A model generated the notes under the pieces. It was given only the letters and a program-made list of their open reading frames with translations, searched no databases and had not been told where the DNA came from. Below, piece by piece: positions 34,376-43,798 of a DNA stretch of 64,000 bases. Source of the stretch: Cytobacillus praedii (GTDB lineage: Bacteria; Bacillota; Bacilli; Bacillales; Cytobacillaceae); assembly GCF_001439605.1 (NCBI RefSeq), contig NZ_LMBX01000009.1, positions 1 to 64,000 of the forward strand. The letters are read 5' to 3'. Numbering within the stretch: the first letter of the stretch is position 1; the number at the start of each line of letters is the position of its first letter. The translations under genes were made by a program, and so were the position numbers.

Positions 34376-36124
34376 CTATTTCGGCAGTTTAAATTGACGA
34401 ACCAGCTCATTTAAGTTTTCTGCAAGCTCAGCCAGGTTATTAGAACTGTCTGCAACTTCCTCCATTGATGCGCTTGTTTGCTGAGAGGAAGCAGATGTCT
34501 CCTCAATACCTGCAGCGGATTCCTCTGAAATGGCAGCAATATCTTCAATTGACGTATTCATTTCTTGGCTCTTTATTGAGACACTTGTCAGCTTTTCGGA
34601 TACTGATTTGATGTTATTCGCCATTTCCATGATTGCTTTCTCAATATCTTGAAATTTTTCTTCAGTTGCTTCAATTTGGCTTGTTCCGTTTTTTACCTCA
34701 GTATATCCGCTTTGTAACGATTGCACGACTACACTAGATTCATCCTGAATAGTTGTAACTATAGTTGTGATATCTTGTATCGATTCTGATACCTGCTCGG
34801 CAAGTTTTCTCACTTCGTCCGCAACAATTGCAAAACCTCTTCCATGTTCTCCTGCTCTTGCAGCTTCAATAGCTGCATTTAGCGCTAATAAATTTGTTTG
34901 ATCTGCAATATCCCTAATAACTCCTACCAGTTTTGATATTTGCTGTGAGTGGATGTCCAAATCTTGAACTTTTTGGACGGCATCTTGAACAATTTGATCA
35001 ATCTTTATCATTTGATCCTTTGAAGAATTCATTAATTGGCTTCCTTCTTTAGTTATTGTAATAACTTCTTTGGAGGAATCCTGTATATATTTACCGCTTA
35101 TGTTAGCTTCTTCAATGTCTTTTGAAAAGGTCTGCATAGCTGAGGATAAATCACTAACACTAGTAGCTTGAGTTTCAGTACCTGAAGCTAGTTCTTGCAT
35201 GGTTGATGCTATTTGTATGGATCCTTCCTTCACTTCACTTGCAGATTGCATTAATTCCTCACTTTGGTTTGTGATGTGTTCTGTTGCACTAGATACATTG
35301 GTAATAATACCCGCCAGATTTTCCTGCATATAGTTCATTGCAGCAGCTAACTTTCCAGTTTCATCTCGTTTCTTTATTCGGACGATTTCCTTGGATAAAT
35401 CACCTTCAGCAAGATACTCCATTTGCTTTGTCACTACTTGAATAGGCTTTGAAAGATTATTGGCGAAAACCCAGATAATTAAAATTCCAATTATTAAGGT
35501 GCAGCCAATTATCATTAGAATCGTGTCAAATATTTTTTGTGCAGGCTTATTAAAATCCATCATGTAAGTCCCTGCATTAATGGTCCACCCCCAATTAGGA
35601 TCTTTTTCCGAATAGGTTACCTTAGGTTCAATTTTGTTTTCATTATTTGGCAATGGCCACTCAAAATAGGTTAGGCCTCCACCTTCGTTCGCCTTTTTAA
35701 TTAGTTCTTGCGTCGATTTTACTCCGTTTGGGTCCGTAGAATCCCAACTATTTTTCCCTTCCAATTGTGGATGTGCAATCTGATTTCCTTTATCATCTAA
35801 TACAAACATATAGCCATATTCACCAATTTTATTATGGACAGTTCTGCTTCCATCATCATTCATTTCACCGAGAATCGTGACTTTGACCTGTTCCTGAGCT
35901 ATTTCTAATGGAAGATTCCCTTTTTTAACTTCTTTATTCAATACATCAATCATTTCTATAACCATCTTGACACTGTTTTCTAAATTTGCTGCACCTAATT
36001 CATCAAGACTTTCCTTGCTTTTGTTATAGCTAATCATTCCTAAAGAAATTAATGGAACCGTTAAAAGGAGTAAGGAGATAACTATCAATTTACTTTTAAT
36101 AGAATGAAGTTTACTTGTTTTCAT
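34376..36124 (-). CDS. Methyl-accepting chemotaxis protein with Cache sensor
   Basis: The 582-residue protein has a first membrane helix ([19 protein letters not shown]), an extracellular single Cache-type domain (residues about 35-190; [36 protein letters not shown]), a second helix ([20 protein letters not shown]), HAMP, and a signalling domain with the conserved hairpin tip [40 protein letters not shown]. It senses an unknown small ligand and signals to CheA. GGAGGG precedes ATG. No che genes of the core cascade are nearby. Confidence 0.94.
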   Translation of the reverse strand: MKTSKLHSIKSKLIVISLLLLTVPLISLGMISYNKSKESLDELGAANLENSVKMVIEMIDVLNKEVKKGNLPLEIAQEQVKVTILGEMNDDGSRTVHNKIGEYGYMFVLDDKGNQIAHPQLEGKNSWDSTDPNGVKSTQELIKKANEGGGLTYFEWPLPNNENKIEPKVTYSEKDPNWGWTINAGTYMMDFNKPAQKIFDTILMIIGCTLIIGILIIWVFANNLSKPIQVVTKQMEYLAEGDLSKEIVRIKKRDETGKLAAAMNYMQENLAGIITNVSSATEHITNQSEELMQSASEVKEGSIQIASTMQELASGTETQATSVSDLSSAMQTFSKDIEEANISGKYIQDSSKEVITITKEGSQLMNSSKDQMIKIDQIVQDAVQKVQDLDIHSQQISKLVGVIRDIADQTNLLALNAAIEAARAGEHGRGFAIVADEVRKLAEQVSESIQDITTIVTTIQDESSVVVQSLQSGYTEVKNGTSQIEATEEKFQDIEKAIMEMANNIKSVSEKLTSVSIKSQEMNTSIEDIAAISEESAAGIEETSASSQQTSASMEEVADSSNNLAELAENLNELVRQFKLPK

Positions 36125-36442
36125 TAAAGTTGCCCTCCAGAATTATAATTTCAAACGTCCTATTTATTAACATTTCAACTATAAATTAACTAGAATGTAA
36201 ATATTCTATTCTTTATATTTTTTTAATGTATTTTCATGAAAATTAATGTTTCTGTAATCAGGCGCTTTAAGAAATAATGAAAAACTACATCCACCGCTCA
36301 TTGATTTTTTCCATCCTTAACAGCAGATATTTAAGTGTTTAAAAACTCAAGAGCATTTTTGTATCCATGTCCGTTCTATTCCTTTTCATTTTTTCATAAA
36401 AGTGTAGTAGAGATATTTACATCAGGAACAGGGGGCAATGAG
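36125..36442. other. Divergent intergenic region
   Basis: AT-rich region between the chemoreceptor and yhaX starts. I see no gene and no convincing sigma-D promoter for the chemoreceptor. Confidence 0.5.
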
Positions 36443-37309
36443 ATGATCTATCGGCTGTTAGCGATTAATATCGACGGAACACTCCTTCAATCGAATGGGA
36501 GACTTCATAAATCAACGAAAGAAGCAATTGACTATGTTCAGCAAAAAGGAATTTATATTACTTTAGTGACTGCCAGAAGTTTTCCATCTGCGAAAAAGGT
36601 GGCAAAAGCATTAAAGCTCAATAAGCTTATTGTTGCCCATAGCGGTGCCTATATTGCGGGGCAAGAGGATAAGCCGATATTTGTAAAACGGATAGCCGAG
36701 GATGTTACTTACGAAATCGTTAGATTACTTGAGGGATTTCCAAGTCAAATTCGATTAGTGCATGAGAAATTTGCATTGGCAAATAAATCGAAGCTAAATC
36801 ATAATATGTTGGCCAAGACCGTGTTTTCTTCAGGTGATCCGATTTTTTATTCGCAGCAATTTGTGGACTCCGTTAGTGAAACAATCCTTGAAGAACCTGT
36901 AACTCCTCCAAAGATTGAAGTGTATTTTGAGGATGAGACAGATCTGATGGATGCTAAAGCTGCCATCCAAGGGACGTTCGGAGAAGTTGATATTATTCAA
37001 TTGAATGAGTACCGGATGGATATTATGCCAGCTGGGGTTTCTAAGCTCAATGGGCTATTGTATTTAGGTGAAAGATTAGGAATCGGGCGAAATGAAATGG
37101 TTGTCATCGGTGATGGAATGGATGACCAGGAAATGATAGAGGCTGCCGGACTAGGAGTAGCAATGGGAAATGCTCCTGCTGAAGTGAAAAAAGCTGCAGA
37201 TTGGATTACACGGCCGAATGACCAGCAGGGAGTCACCTACATGGTGAAGGAGCACTTCAGAAAACAGCATCCGATTGAATTTTTGAAGAAAATGAATATA
37301 TTAAAATAA
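36443..37309 (+). CDS. yhaX: Cof-type HAD-superfamily protein YhaX
   Basis: From ATG 36443 behind AGGGGGC the protein has 288 residues, matching YhaX. HAD motifs: motif I reads NIDGTLLQ, motif II TLVTARSF, motif III K in MPAGVSKLNGL, motif IV VIGDGMDDQEMIE. The first aspartate of motif I (the nucleophile in DxDGT) is asparagine here, so the enzyme may be inactive or altered as a phosphatase. The C2-type cap lies between residues about 85 and 190. YhaX is reported as a sporulation-related gene in B. subtilis. Confidence 0.88.
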   Translation: MIYRLLAINIDGTLLQSNGRLHKSTKEAIDYVQQKGIYITLVTARSFPSAKKVAKALKLNKLIVAHSGAYIAGQEDKPIFVKRIAEDVTYEIVRLLEGFPSQIRLVHEKFALANKSKLNHNMLAKTVFSSGDPIFYSQQFVDSVSETILEEPVTPPKIEVYFEDETDLMDAKAAIQGTFGEVDIIQLNEYRMDIMPAGVSKLNGLLYLGERLGIGRNEMVVIGDGMDDQEMIEAAGLGVAMGNAPAEVKKAADWITRPNDQQGVTYMVKEHFRKQHPIEFLKKMNILK

Positions 37310-37617
37310 ATGCGCTGTTGAAGGGTTGATCTTAGAGGTTGACTCTTTTTCTTAATTTATCTGTGATTGTCGAAAAATCGATATATCAGGATAATCGGAG
37401 ATAAATCCGCTGATTTCTATATTTAAAATTTCTATATGTTGAATTTCGAAGATATATCGTCAACATTGAATCGCAATCATAGCTCCCAGCTATAAACAAT
37501 TGACCTTGTTTAGTCATTTCTGTAAACTTAAAGAGGTTTTATATACGTCAAACTAGGCTGCCATCCTCTTAATAAAGATGATGGTAATTTCATTATATTT
37601 TATAAAAGGTGATTATT
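37310..37617. other. Intergenic region before hemZ
   Basis: About 300 bp of AT-rich DNA with short inverted repeats (for example CGAAAAATCGATATATC near 37370) but no gene, riboswitch or clear terminator that I can support. Confidence 0.5.
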
Positions 37618-39129
37618 TTGCAAATTACAATTAAAGGTATAGAGGATGAACGCTTTCATCGTCCGCTTCAGCTGATCGCAAATTTATTTTTTGAGGAATG
37701 TGAGATTTCCTTCCAGACACACGATCAGAAAGATTTAACGATAGAATTTAAAGTGGAAATTAGTCAGTCTATTAAAGTGAACGGGAACCTTATAGACAGT
37801 GAGGGCAGAAGCAAGTCAGCAGAGTATGAAAAAGAGCTGATGCCAGCATCAACAGAAAAAGAGCATTTTAAACAGGTAAAACATGCGGTTGCCCATGTAT
37901 ATTTGACTGTGCTTCAGGATTGGACTGGCATTACGCAGAAATGGGGAATTCTTACAGGGATTCGGCCGACAAAGCTTCTTCACCGCCAAATGCAAAAGAA
38001 AACCTCAACGTCTATTGCCCATCAGCAGCTGAAAGATGAGTACTTAATTACGGATGAAAAAATTCAGCTAATGCAGCAAATCGTAGATCGTCAGCTTTCC
38101 GTCGTTCCAGACCTGTACGAGCTGCAAAATGAGGTAAGCATTTATATTGGGATTCCATTTTGTCCGACAAAGTGTGCCTATTGTACATTCCCTGCTTATG
38201 CGATTAATGGGCGACAAGGATCTGTAGATTCCTTCTTAGGCGGATTGCATTATGAAATGAGAAAAGTTGGGGAATGGCTGAAGGAAAACAACATTAGAAT
38301 CACAACGGTCTATTATGGTGGAGGAACACCGACAAGCATAACTGCTGAAGAGATGGATATGCTTTATGAGGAAATGTATCATTCTTTTCCAGATGTAGAT
38401 AAGATCCGTGAAGTGACAGTAGAAGCTGGGAGACCAGACACGATAACTCCTGAAAAGCTTGAAATCTTGAAAAAGTGGAAAATTGATCGGATCAGCATTA
38501 ATCCACAGTCATATACGCAGGAAACATTAAAGGCGATCGGTAGACACCATACGGTTGAGGAAACAATTGAAAAGTTTCATCTAGCACGGGAAATGGGCAT
38601 GAATAACATTAATATGGATTTAATCATTGGCTTGCCTGGTGAAGGCGTTTCGGAATTTGCTAATAGCTTGCATGAGACAGATAAATTGATGCCTGAATCA
38701 CTTACCGTTCATACACTCTCCTTCAAGCGTGCATCAGAAATGACCCGGAATAAGGAAAAGTATAAAGTAGCCGATCGTGTGGAAATTGAGAAAATGATGA
38801 ACATGGCTGAAAATTGGACGAAGGAACACCAATATACGCCATACTACTTATATAGACAGAAAAATATCCTCGGTAATTTGGAAAACGTCGGGTATGCACT
38901 GCCGAATCAGGATAGCATCTATAATATTATGATTATGGAGGAACAGCAGACAATTATTGGTCTCGGCTGCGGGGCAGCGAGTAAATTTATTCATCCGCAA
39001 ACTGGAAAAATCACTCATTTTGCTAATCCAAAGGATCCGAAAACATATAATGACAGCTTCGAAAAATATACAGACGATAAGCTGAAAATATTAAGTGAAT
39101 TATTTAATACCGAAGAATCCCTTGCCTAA
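37618..39129 (+). CDS. hemZ: Coproporphyrinogen III dehydrogenase-like radical SAM protein HemZ
   Basis: From TTG 37618, 6 nt after AAAGGTGA, the protein has 503 residues (MQITIKGIEDERFHRPLQ...). The N-terminal about 150 residues are specific to HemZ (ITQKWGILTGIRPTKLLH). The radical SAM core has the CPTKCAYC iron-sulfur motif, YYGGGTPTS, INPQSYTQETLKAIGR and MDLIIGLPGEG. The family is related to HemN; B. subtilis HemZ is a heme-related oxygen-independent type. The terminator overlaps the stop codon. Confidence 0.94.
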   Translation: MQITIKGIEDERFHRPLQLIANLFFEECEISFQTHDQKDLTIEFKVEISQSIKVNGNLIDSEGRSKSAEYEKELMPASTEKEHFKQVKHAVAHVYLTVLQDWTGITQKWGILTGIRPTKLLHRQMQKKTSTSIAHQQLKDEYLITDEKIQLMQQIVDRQLSVVPDLYELQNEVSIYIGIPFCPTKCAYCTFPAYAINGRQGSVDSFLGGLHYEMRKVGEWLKENNIRITTVYYGGGTPTSITAEEMDMLYEEMYHSFPDVDKIREVTVEAGRPDTITPEKLEILKKWKIDRISINPQSYTQETLKAIGRHHTVEETIEKFHLAREMGMNNINMDLIIGLPGEGVSEFANSLHETDKLMPESLTVHTLSFKRASEMTRNKEKYKVADRVEIEKMMNMAENWTKEHQYTPYYLYRQKNILGNLENVGYALPNQDSIYNIMIMEEQQTIIGLGCGAASKFIHPQTGKITHFANPKDPKTYNDSFEKYTDDKLKILSELFNTEESLA

Positions 39130-39148
39130 ATGAGGCGGGGATTTTTTA
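39114..39148 (+). terminator. hemZ terminator
   Basis: AATCCCTTGCCT and AGGCGGGGATT pair, followed by TTTTTT; the stop codon is in the loop side of the stem. Confidence 0.85.
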
Positions 39149-39198
39149 ATGCAACATCAAAAGGAGTTCGTGCATTTAAATTGGGAAAAGAGGTAGAG

Positions 39199-39560
39199 TA
39201 AAAAGAAATATGAACCCGCGACTTCCATAAACAGGAAAAAGCGGTCGCATAAAAAGAAATATGAACCCTTAAATTCCACAAACAGGAAAAAGCGGTCGCA
39301 TAAAAAGAAATATGCCCCCGTAATATCCATGAACAGGAAAAAGCGGTCACATAAAAAGAAATATGACCCTGTAATATCCATGAACAGGAAAAAGCGGTCA
39401 CATAAAAAGCAATACGACCCCATGATCTCCATAAAAAGGAAAAAGCGGTCACATAAAAAGAAATACAAGCCCCATAATCCCCTTAAACAGGAAAAAACAA
39501 TCACGTAAAAAGATATAACCTAAAAGTCCCTTTAAAACAAAAATAGGTACCCCATAAAAA
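39199..39560. repeat. 51-bp tandem repeat array, about seven units
   Basis: Units beginning TAAAAAGAAATATGA start at 39199, 39250, 39301, 39352, 39403, 39454, 39506 and 39555. The first five spacings are exactly 51 bp; the last two are 52 and 49 and more degenerate. The most constant part is ACAGGAAAAAGCGGTCRCA-TAAAAAG. It fills most of the 39130-39751 gap. An open frame of 17-residue repeats exists on the minus strand only because 51 is divisible by three; it has no ribosome site. Confidence 0.9.
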
Positions 39561-39719
39561 GAAAGATGAAATCGAACATGGCAATACATCAGGAAAATCA
39601 TAAAAAAAGTTTACCTCCTAAAGCATCAATTAAATTTCAGAATCTTCAATAAAAATAAAGGGTTTTTTTAATATAAAGAGAATATTTTAGGTACAAATAT
39701 TCATAAACTTCTTTGGGGA

Positions 39720-39733
39720 TGTAAGCGCTTTTA
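39720..39733 (+). promoter_or_regulatory. Candidate cre (CcpA) site
   Basis: TGTAAGCGCTTTTA matches the catabolite-responsive element consensus TGWNANCGNTNWCA at all but one position (T for C near the end). It lies about 20 nt before the acyl-CoA synthetase start, a position suited to carbon catabolite repression of fatty acid use. Confidence 0.65.
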
Positions 39734-39751
39734 ATAAGGGAGGAATCAAAT

Positions 39752-41374
39752 ATGATGATGCAAACACCTTTGACAATGACGCAGATGATTAATCGGGCAG
39801 AGAGGTTTTTTCCAAAAAAAGAGGTTGTTTCACGAACAGCCAGTGGCATTCAGCGATTTACATACAAGCAAATAGCTGAACGGACTAGAAAGCTTGCAGA
39901 GGCGCTTCAAAAGCTAGGTGTGGAAAGAGGAGATAAAGTAGGGACACTTGCATGGAATCATCATCGGCATTTGGAAGCATATTTTGCAATTCCATGCAGC
40001 GGGGCGGTGCTTCATACGATTAATATTCGTCTCTCCCCACAGCATATTGTATTTATCATTAATCATGCAGAGGATAAAGTGCTCTTAATAGATTCAGATA
40101 TTTTGCCATTAATTGAGGCAATAAAGGATAAGATTCCAGCTGTTAAGGCATTTGTCATTATGACAGATGAGCCTGAACTTCCGGAAACAACACTATCCAA
40201 TGTGTATCATTATGAAAAATTACTAGATGAGGCGGCAGGGGGATATGAATATCCTGATGATTTAGATGAAAATGCGCCAGCAGGTATGTGCTATACATCA
40301 GCAACAACTGGCAATCCTAAAGGAGTTGTATACTCTCATCGTGGCATTGTTCTCCATAGTATGGCATTAGGAATGGCTGATAGTGCAGCTGTGAGCGAAA
40401 AGGATATTGCCATGCCTGTTGTTCCAATGTTCCATGTGAATGCATGGGGATTGCCGTTTGCTGCTGTTTGGTTTGGAACAAATCTCGTTATGCCTGGCCC
40501 ATATTTTACTCCGAAGCTGCTTGCTGAGCTTATCCAGGAAGAAAAGGTTACGATCACAGCGGGTGTTCCAACCATTTGGCTAGGTCTTCTGAAAGAACTG
40601 GAAGAAAATACGTATGATATGAGCTCGCTTCGATCGGTGCTATGTGGAGGAGCAGCTGCTCCAAAGGGCATGATAAAAGCCTTTGAACAAAAGTATAATA
40701 TCCCTTTCATGCATGCGTATGGCATGACAGAAACGAGTCCGCTCGTGGTTATTTCTACGCTCAAAAGCTATCAGGAAGAGCTATCCTATGAAGAGAAGGT
40801 TGAGATTAAAGCAAAGCAGGGAATTCTTGTGCCGGGTCTCGAAATGAAGGTTGTCGGCAAGGACGGTGAGGTAGCTTGGGACGGTAAAGAGATGGGAGAA
40901 TTTGCGATTCGAGGTCCTTGGATTGCCTCAGAATATTACAAAGATGAGCGGACGTCAGATGCTTTTCGAGATGGGTGGCTGTATACAGGAGATGTTGTAA
41001 CGATTGATGAGGAAGGATTTATGAAAATCGTCGATCGCACGAAGGATCTCATAAAAAGCGGCGGGGAATGGATATCTTCGGTTGATCTTGAGAATGCACT
41101 TATGGCCCATGAAGCAGTTTTCGAGGCGGCAGTTATTGCCGTACCAAGTGAGCAATGGCAGGAGAGACCGGTTGCCTGTGTAGTTTTGAAGGATGCTTAT
41201 AAAGGAAAAATAGAAAAAGAGGAGCTTAATGAGTTCTTGAAACCGCAGTTTGCTAAATGGTGGATTCCAGATGACATTCTTTTCCTTGAGGAGATTCCAA
41301 AGACATCTGTAGGTAAGTTCCTCAAGATGGCATTAAGAGATCAGGTTCATAAAAATTACACTGGAACGAACTAA
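39752..41374 (+). CDS. Medium/long-chain fatty acyl-CoA synthetase
   Basis: The 540-residue protein is an ANL-superfamily adenylate-forming enzyme: P-loop-like motif YTSATTGNPKGVVYSH (about residues 176-191), VVPMFHVNAWG, HAYGMTETSPL, GWLYTGDV, and the C-terminal domain with IKSGGEWIS and the catalytic lysine in KTSVGKFLK. This pattern is that of AlkK-like long-chain-fatty-acid CoA ligases. It activates fatty acids for beta-oxidation. A cre-like site and the enoyl-CoA hydratase gene downstream fit fatty-acid catabolism. GGGAGGA precedes three tandem ATG codons. Confidence 0.93.
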   Translation: MMMQTPLTMTQMINRAERFFPKKEVVSRTASGIQRFTYKQIAERTRKLAEALQKLGVERGDKVGTLAWNHHRHLEAYFAIPCSGAVLHTINIRLSPQHIVFIINHAEDKVLLIDSDILPLIEAIKDKIPAVKAFVIMTDEPELPETTLSNVYHYEKLLDEAAGGYEYPDDLDENAPAGMCYTSATTGNPKGVVYSHRGIVLHSMALGMADSAAVSEKDIAMPVVPMFHVNAWGLPFAAVWFGTNLVMPGPYFTPKLLAELIQEEKVTITAGVPTIWLGLLKELEENTYDMSSLRSVLCGGAAAPKGMIKAFEQKYNIPFMHAYGMTETSPLVVISTLKSYQEELSYEEKVEIKAKQGILVPGLEMKVVGKDGEVAWDGKEMGEFAIRGPWIASEYYKDERTSDAFRDGWLYTGDVVTIDEEGFMKIVDRTKDLIKSGGEWISSVDLENALMAHEAVFEAAVIAVPSEQWQERPVACVVLKDAYKGKIEKEELNEFLKPQFAKWWIPDDILFLEEIPKTSVGKFLKMALRDQVHKNYTGTN

Positions 41375-41390
41375 TAATCTAGAAAACTTG

Positions 41391-41420
41391 ACCGTAAACA
41401 GGATGTTTGCGGTTGTTTTC
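41391..41420 (+). terminator. Terminator after the acyl-CoA synthetase gene
   Basis: ACCGTAAAC and GTTTGCGGT pair (one G-U) followed by TGTTTTC. Confidence 0.75.
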
Positions 41421-41510
41421 ATTTAAATATTTAGAATTTTTCAAATAAAACTTTTTAAATATAATAATATTCTATATAATGGGAGAAGGAAGATGATAGG
41501 AGGGAATAGT

Positions 41511-42299
41511 ATGACAATTGAGTTTAAAACGGAAACAGTCCAATTACATGTAAACGGCCGTGTAGCTACAGTAGAATTAAATAGACCAGAATCATTGAAT
41601 TCTTTAAATGTGGAAATGTTAAAAGGATTAGCCGCAGTCTTAAAGGAAATTAGTCAGTCCAGTGAAGTGGATATTGTTGTACTTAGAGGAAAAGGGCGAG
41701 CATTCTCCTCTGGAGGAGATATTAAGACGATGCTCCTTGAAGCGAATGAAGAGGACTTCCCGATTGTTATGGATTGCATAAGTGAAGTGGTTGCTACTCT
41801 GTATACGATGCCTAAGCTAACAATTAGTGCAGTAACAGGTGCTGCAGCTGGCCTTGGTTTAAGCATTGCTTTAGCAACTGATTACATAGTTGCTGATAAA
41901 TCTAGTAAGCTAGCGATGAACTTTATCGGAATTGGGTTAATCCCGGATGGAGGGGGTCATTACTTCTTAGAAAAGCGCCTTGGCGAAGATAAAGCCAAGC
42001 ATCTTATATGGGAAGGAAAGCCTTTAACGGCTGAAGAAGCCTTTAAGCTTGGACTCGTCCATGATGTTGCTGAAAGCTTGGAAGAAGTGCTAGAAGCTAA
42101 GCTTCAGCTGTTACTGAACAGTCCCATTCAAGCAATGATTGAAACAAAAACAATCCTTGCCGAAAAAAATACCCCGCAATTACTGAGAGTCCTTGAGCTA
42201 GAAAAAGAAGGCCAGCATAAAATGCGGCAGTCGCAGGACCATCAGGAAGGGATTCAAGCATTCTTGGAAAAACGGAGACCTGTTTTCATAGGAAAGTAG
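41511..42299 (+). CDS. yhaR: Enoyl-CoA hydratase/isomerase family protein YhaR
   Basis: From ATG 41511 behind AGGAGGG, the crotonase-fold protein has 262 residues. Motifs: VATVELNRPESLNSLN, GRAFSSGGDIKTML (oxyanion hole and CoA contact), ISAVTGAAAGLGLSIALATDYIVAD and LIPDGGGHYFLEKRLG. It corresponds to B. subtilis YhaR. Likely beta-oxidation or a related acyl-CoA reaction; substrate not determined. Confidence 0.9.
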   Translation: MTIEFKTETVQLHVNGRVATVELNRPESLNSLNVEMLKGLAAVLKEISQSSEVDIVVLRGKGRAFSSGGDIKTMLLEANEEDFPIVMDCISEVVATLYTMPKLTISAVTGAAAGLGLSIALATDYIVADKSSKLAMNFIGIGLIPDGGGHYFLEKRLGEDKAKHLIWEGKPLTAEEAFKLGLVHDVAESLEEVLEAKLQLLLNSPIQAMIETKTILAEKNTPQLLRVLELEKEGQHKMRQSQDHQEGIQAFLEKRRPVFIGK

Positions 42300-42308
42300 A
42301 TAATATAA

Positions 42309-42346
42309 GAAAAAGCAAGGAGCAGCCAGTCGCTCTTTGCTTTTTT
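42309..42346 (+). terminator. yhaR terminator
   Basis: AAAAAGCAAGGAGC and GCTCTTTGCTTTTT pair around an 8-nt loop. Confidence 0.85.
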
Positions 42347-42398
42347 GTTGGTTGGAAATTAATAAAATCGAATGTTGTGAATAACTTTAGAGAAAGGA

Positions 42399-42555
42399 AA
42401 TTGTCTAGCTTCAGCGCCTATCGCCTATCAAACTTCAGGTCTCCTCCCTACGATAAGTCAACATCGGTTCGCTCACTCACCGTGTTTCCTTTATCTCAGT
42501 CGAAGCCCTTCCAGTTTGTACGGCGATGATCAAGGCGCTTGCGCTTTTCTTATTA
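42399..42555. repeat. Dispersed palindromic repeat, copy 2
   Basis: Second copy of the element at 9785-9944, with the same inverted ends (AGCGCCT...AGGCGCT). Its right end reaches into the stop codon of the yhzD gene, so the element forms that gene's 3' end and may act as its terminator. Confidence 0.8.
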
Positions 42556-42738
42556 CCGGTGAAATAAAATTAGTTTCCCTGCAGGCGATGTACAGCGATG
42601 TGTTTTTTCAGATAATCCCTTTTCATTTAAAAACTTCTCGCCCATTTCTTTTGCCACGTCATCATTTTCTGCTTGAAAAGCCTCATCTAAGACTTTTTCT
42701 CCATTCGCTTCGAAAGCTGTTAGTTTATAGGTTTTCAT
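42553..42738 (-). CDS. yhzD: YhzD-family small protein
   Basis: A 61-residue protein, KTYKLTAFEANGEKVLDEAFQAEND, then GEKFLNEKGLSEKTHRCTSPAGKLILFHR. Length and the conserved THRC-SP-GKL end match the YhzD-like family. GGAGGGA precedes ATG. Position before yhaQ agrees with B. subtilis. Function unknown. Confidence 0.85.
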   Translation of the reverse strand: MKTYKLTAFEANGEKVLDEAFQAENDDVAKEMGEKFLNEKGLSEKTHRCTSPAGKLILFHR

Positions 42739-42898
42739 TTCAATCCCTCCGGTTTTTTAAAATTCAGATTGTTACTATTATTCTTGCATAATTTTTATCT
42801 TAGTGCAAAGATTTATTTTTATTGCATGAATTACAAGAAAATGAACCTTTTCCCTATTTTATCCGTATAAGTAATAGGTGAAGAAAGGGGAGGTAACA

Positions 42899-43798
42899 AT
42901 GGGATTACAGCTTGAGCATGTAACAAAACGTTTTGGAAGTTATACAGCTGTTGATGATCTGTCCATCTCTATTCCCGAGAAAGAGATGTTTGGTTTTCTT
43001 GGTGCGAATGGTGCAGGGAAAACGACAACATTTCGAATGATTCTAGGGTTGATCGATGCGAGTGAAGGGAAAATTACGTGGGATGGAGAAACAATTGATT
43101 ATTCAACAAGCCCGCTTATCGGGTATTTGCCTGAGGAAAGAGGGCTGTACCCAAAGTTAAAGGTAAAGGATCAAATTGTCTATTTGGCAAGGCTGCGCGG
43201 CATGCAGAAACAAGATGTTTTAAAAGAACTTGATTATTGGCTTAACCGTTTTAAAGTGCCAGAGTACGCGGAGAAAAAAGTAGAAGAGCTTTCTAAAGGG
43301 AACCAGCAAAAAATTCAATTTATTACAGCGGTGATACATAAGCCGAAACTATTAATTCTGGATGAACCGTTCAGCGGTCTTGATCCAGTGAATGTCGAGC
43401 AGCTTAAGGATGCGGTTCTAGAGTTGAAGAATAATGGAACAACGATTGTCTTTTCTTCTCATAGAATGGAGCACGTGGAAGAAATGTGTGAGCATTTATG
43501 CATTATGCATAAGGGGAAGCCGGTCGTTCAAGGAGCATTAAAGGAAATTAAACGTACTTTTGGCAGAAAAAATTTAGTTATTCATGCAGATTTTAATCTG
43601 GAATTTTTGAAAAGTTACCCAGGGGTCATTCGATCTCGGCAGACAACAGAAGGGATTCATCTGCAAATTGAGGGCGAAGAAATGGCTGAAGGCATTTTGA
43701 AGGAGATTGTTGGAAAAGGATTTATCCGAAAATTTGTTCTTGAAGAACCTTCATTAAATGATATTTTTATTGAAAAGGTAGGTGCTTCCTATGAATAA
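42899..43798 (+). CDS. yhaQ: ABC transporter ATP-binding protein YhaQ
   Basis: From ATG 42899 behind GGGGAGG, the protein has 299 residues with Walker A GANGAGKTT, signature LSKGNQQK, Walker B LLILDEP and the H-loop SSHRMEHVEE. The C-terminal about 80 residues are a DUF4162-type extension typical of NatA-like ATPases. It powers the YhaP permease, whose gene overlaps it by 8 nt. Substrate unknown; Na+ or drug export is known for relatives. Confidence 0.92.
   Translation: MGLQLEHVTKRFGSYTAVDDLSISIPEKEMFGFLGANGAGKTTTFRMILGLIDASEGKITWDGETIDYSTSPLIGYLPEERGLYPKLKVKDQIVYLARLRGMQKQDVLKELDYWLNRFKVPEYAEKKVEELSKGNQQKIQFITAVIHKPKLLILDEPFSGLDPVNVEQLKDAVLELKNNGTTIVFSSHRMEHVEEMCEHLCIMHKGKPVVQGALKEIKRTFGRKNLVIHADFNLEFLKSYPGVIRSRQTTEGIHLQIEGEEMAEGILKEIVGKGFIRKFVLEEPSLNDIFIEKVGASYE

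Noticed and set aside
39157-39504. Minus-strand open frame of 17-residue repeats across the 51-bp array
   Set aside because: It exists because the repeat length is divisible by three; no ribosome site, low-complexity aromatic composition, and a second frame is open as well.
39199-39560. Possible CRISPR array
   Set aside because: The entire unit is repeated with gradual decay; there are no unique spacers of constant length and no cas genes.
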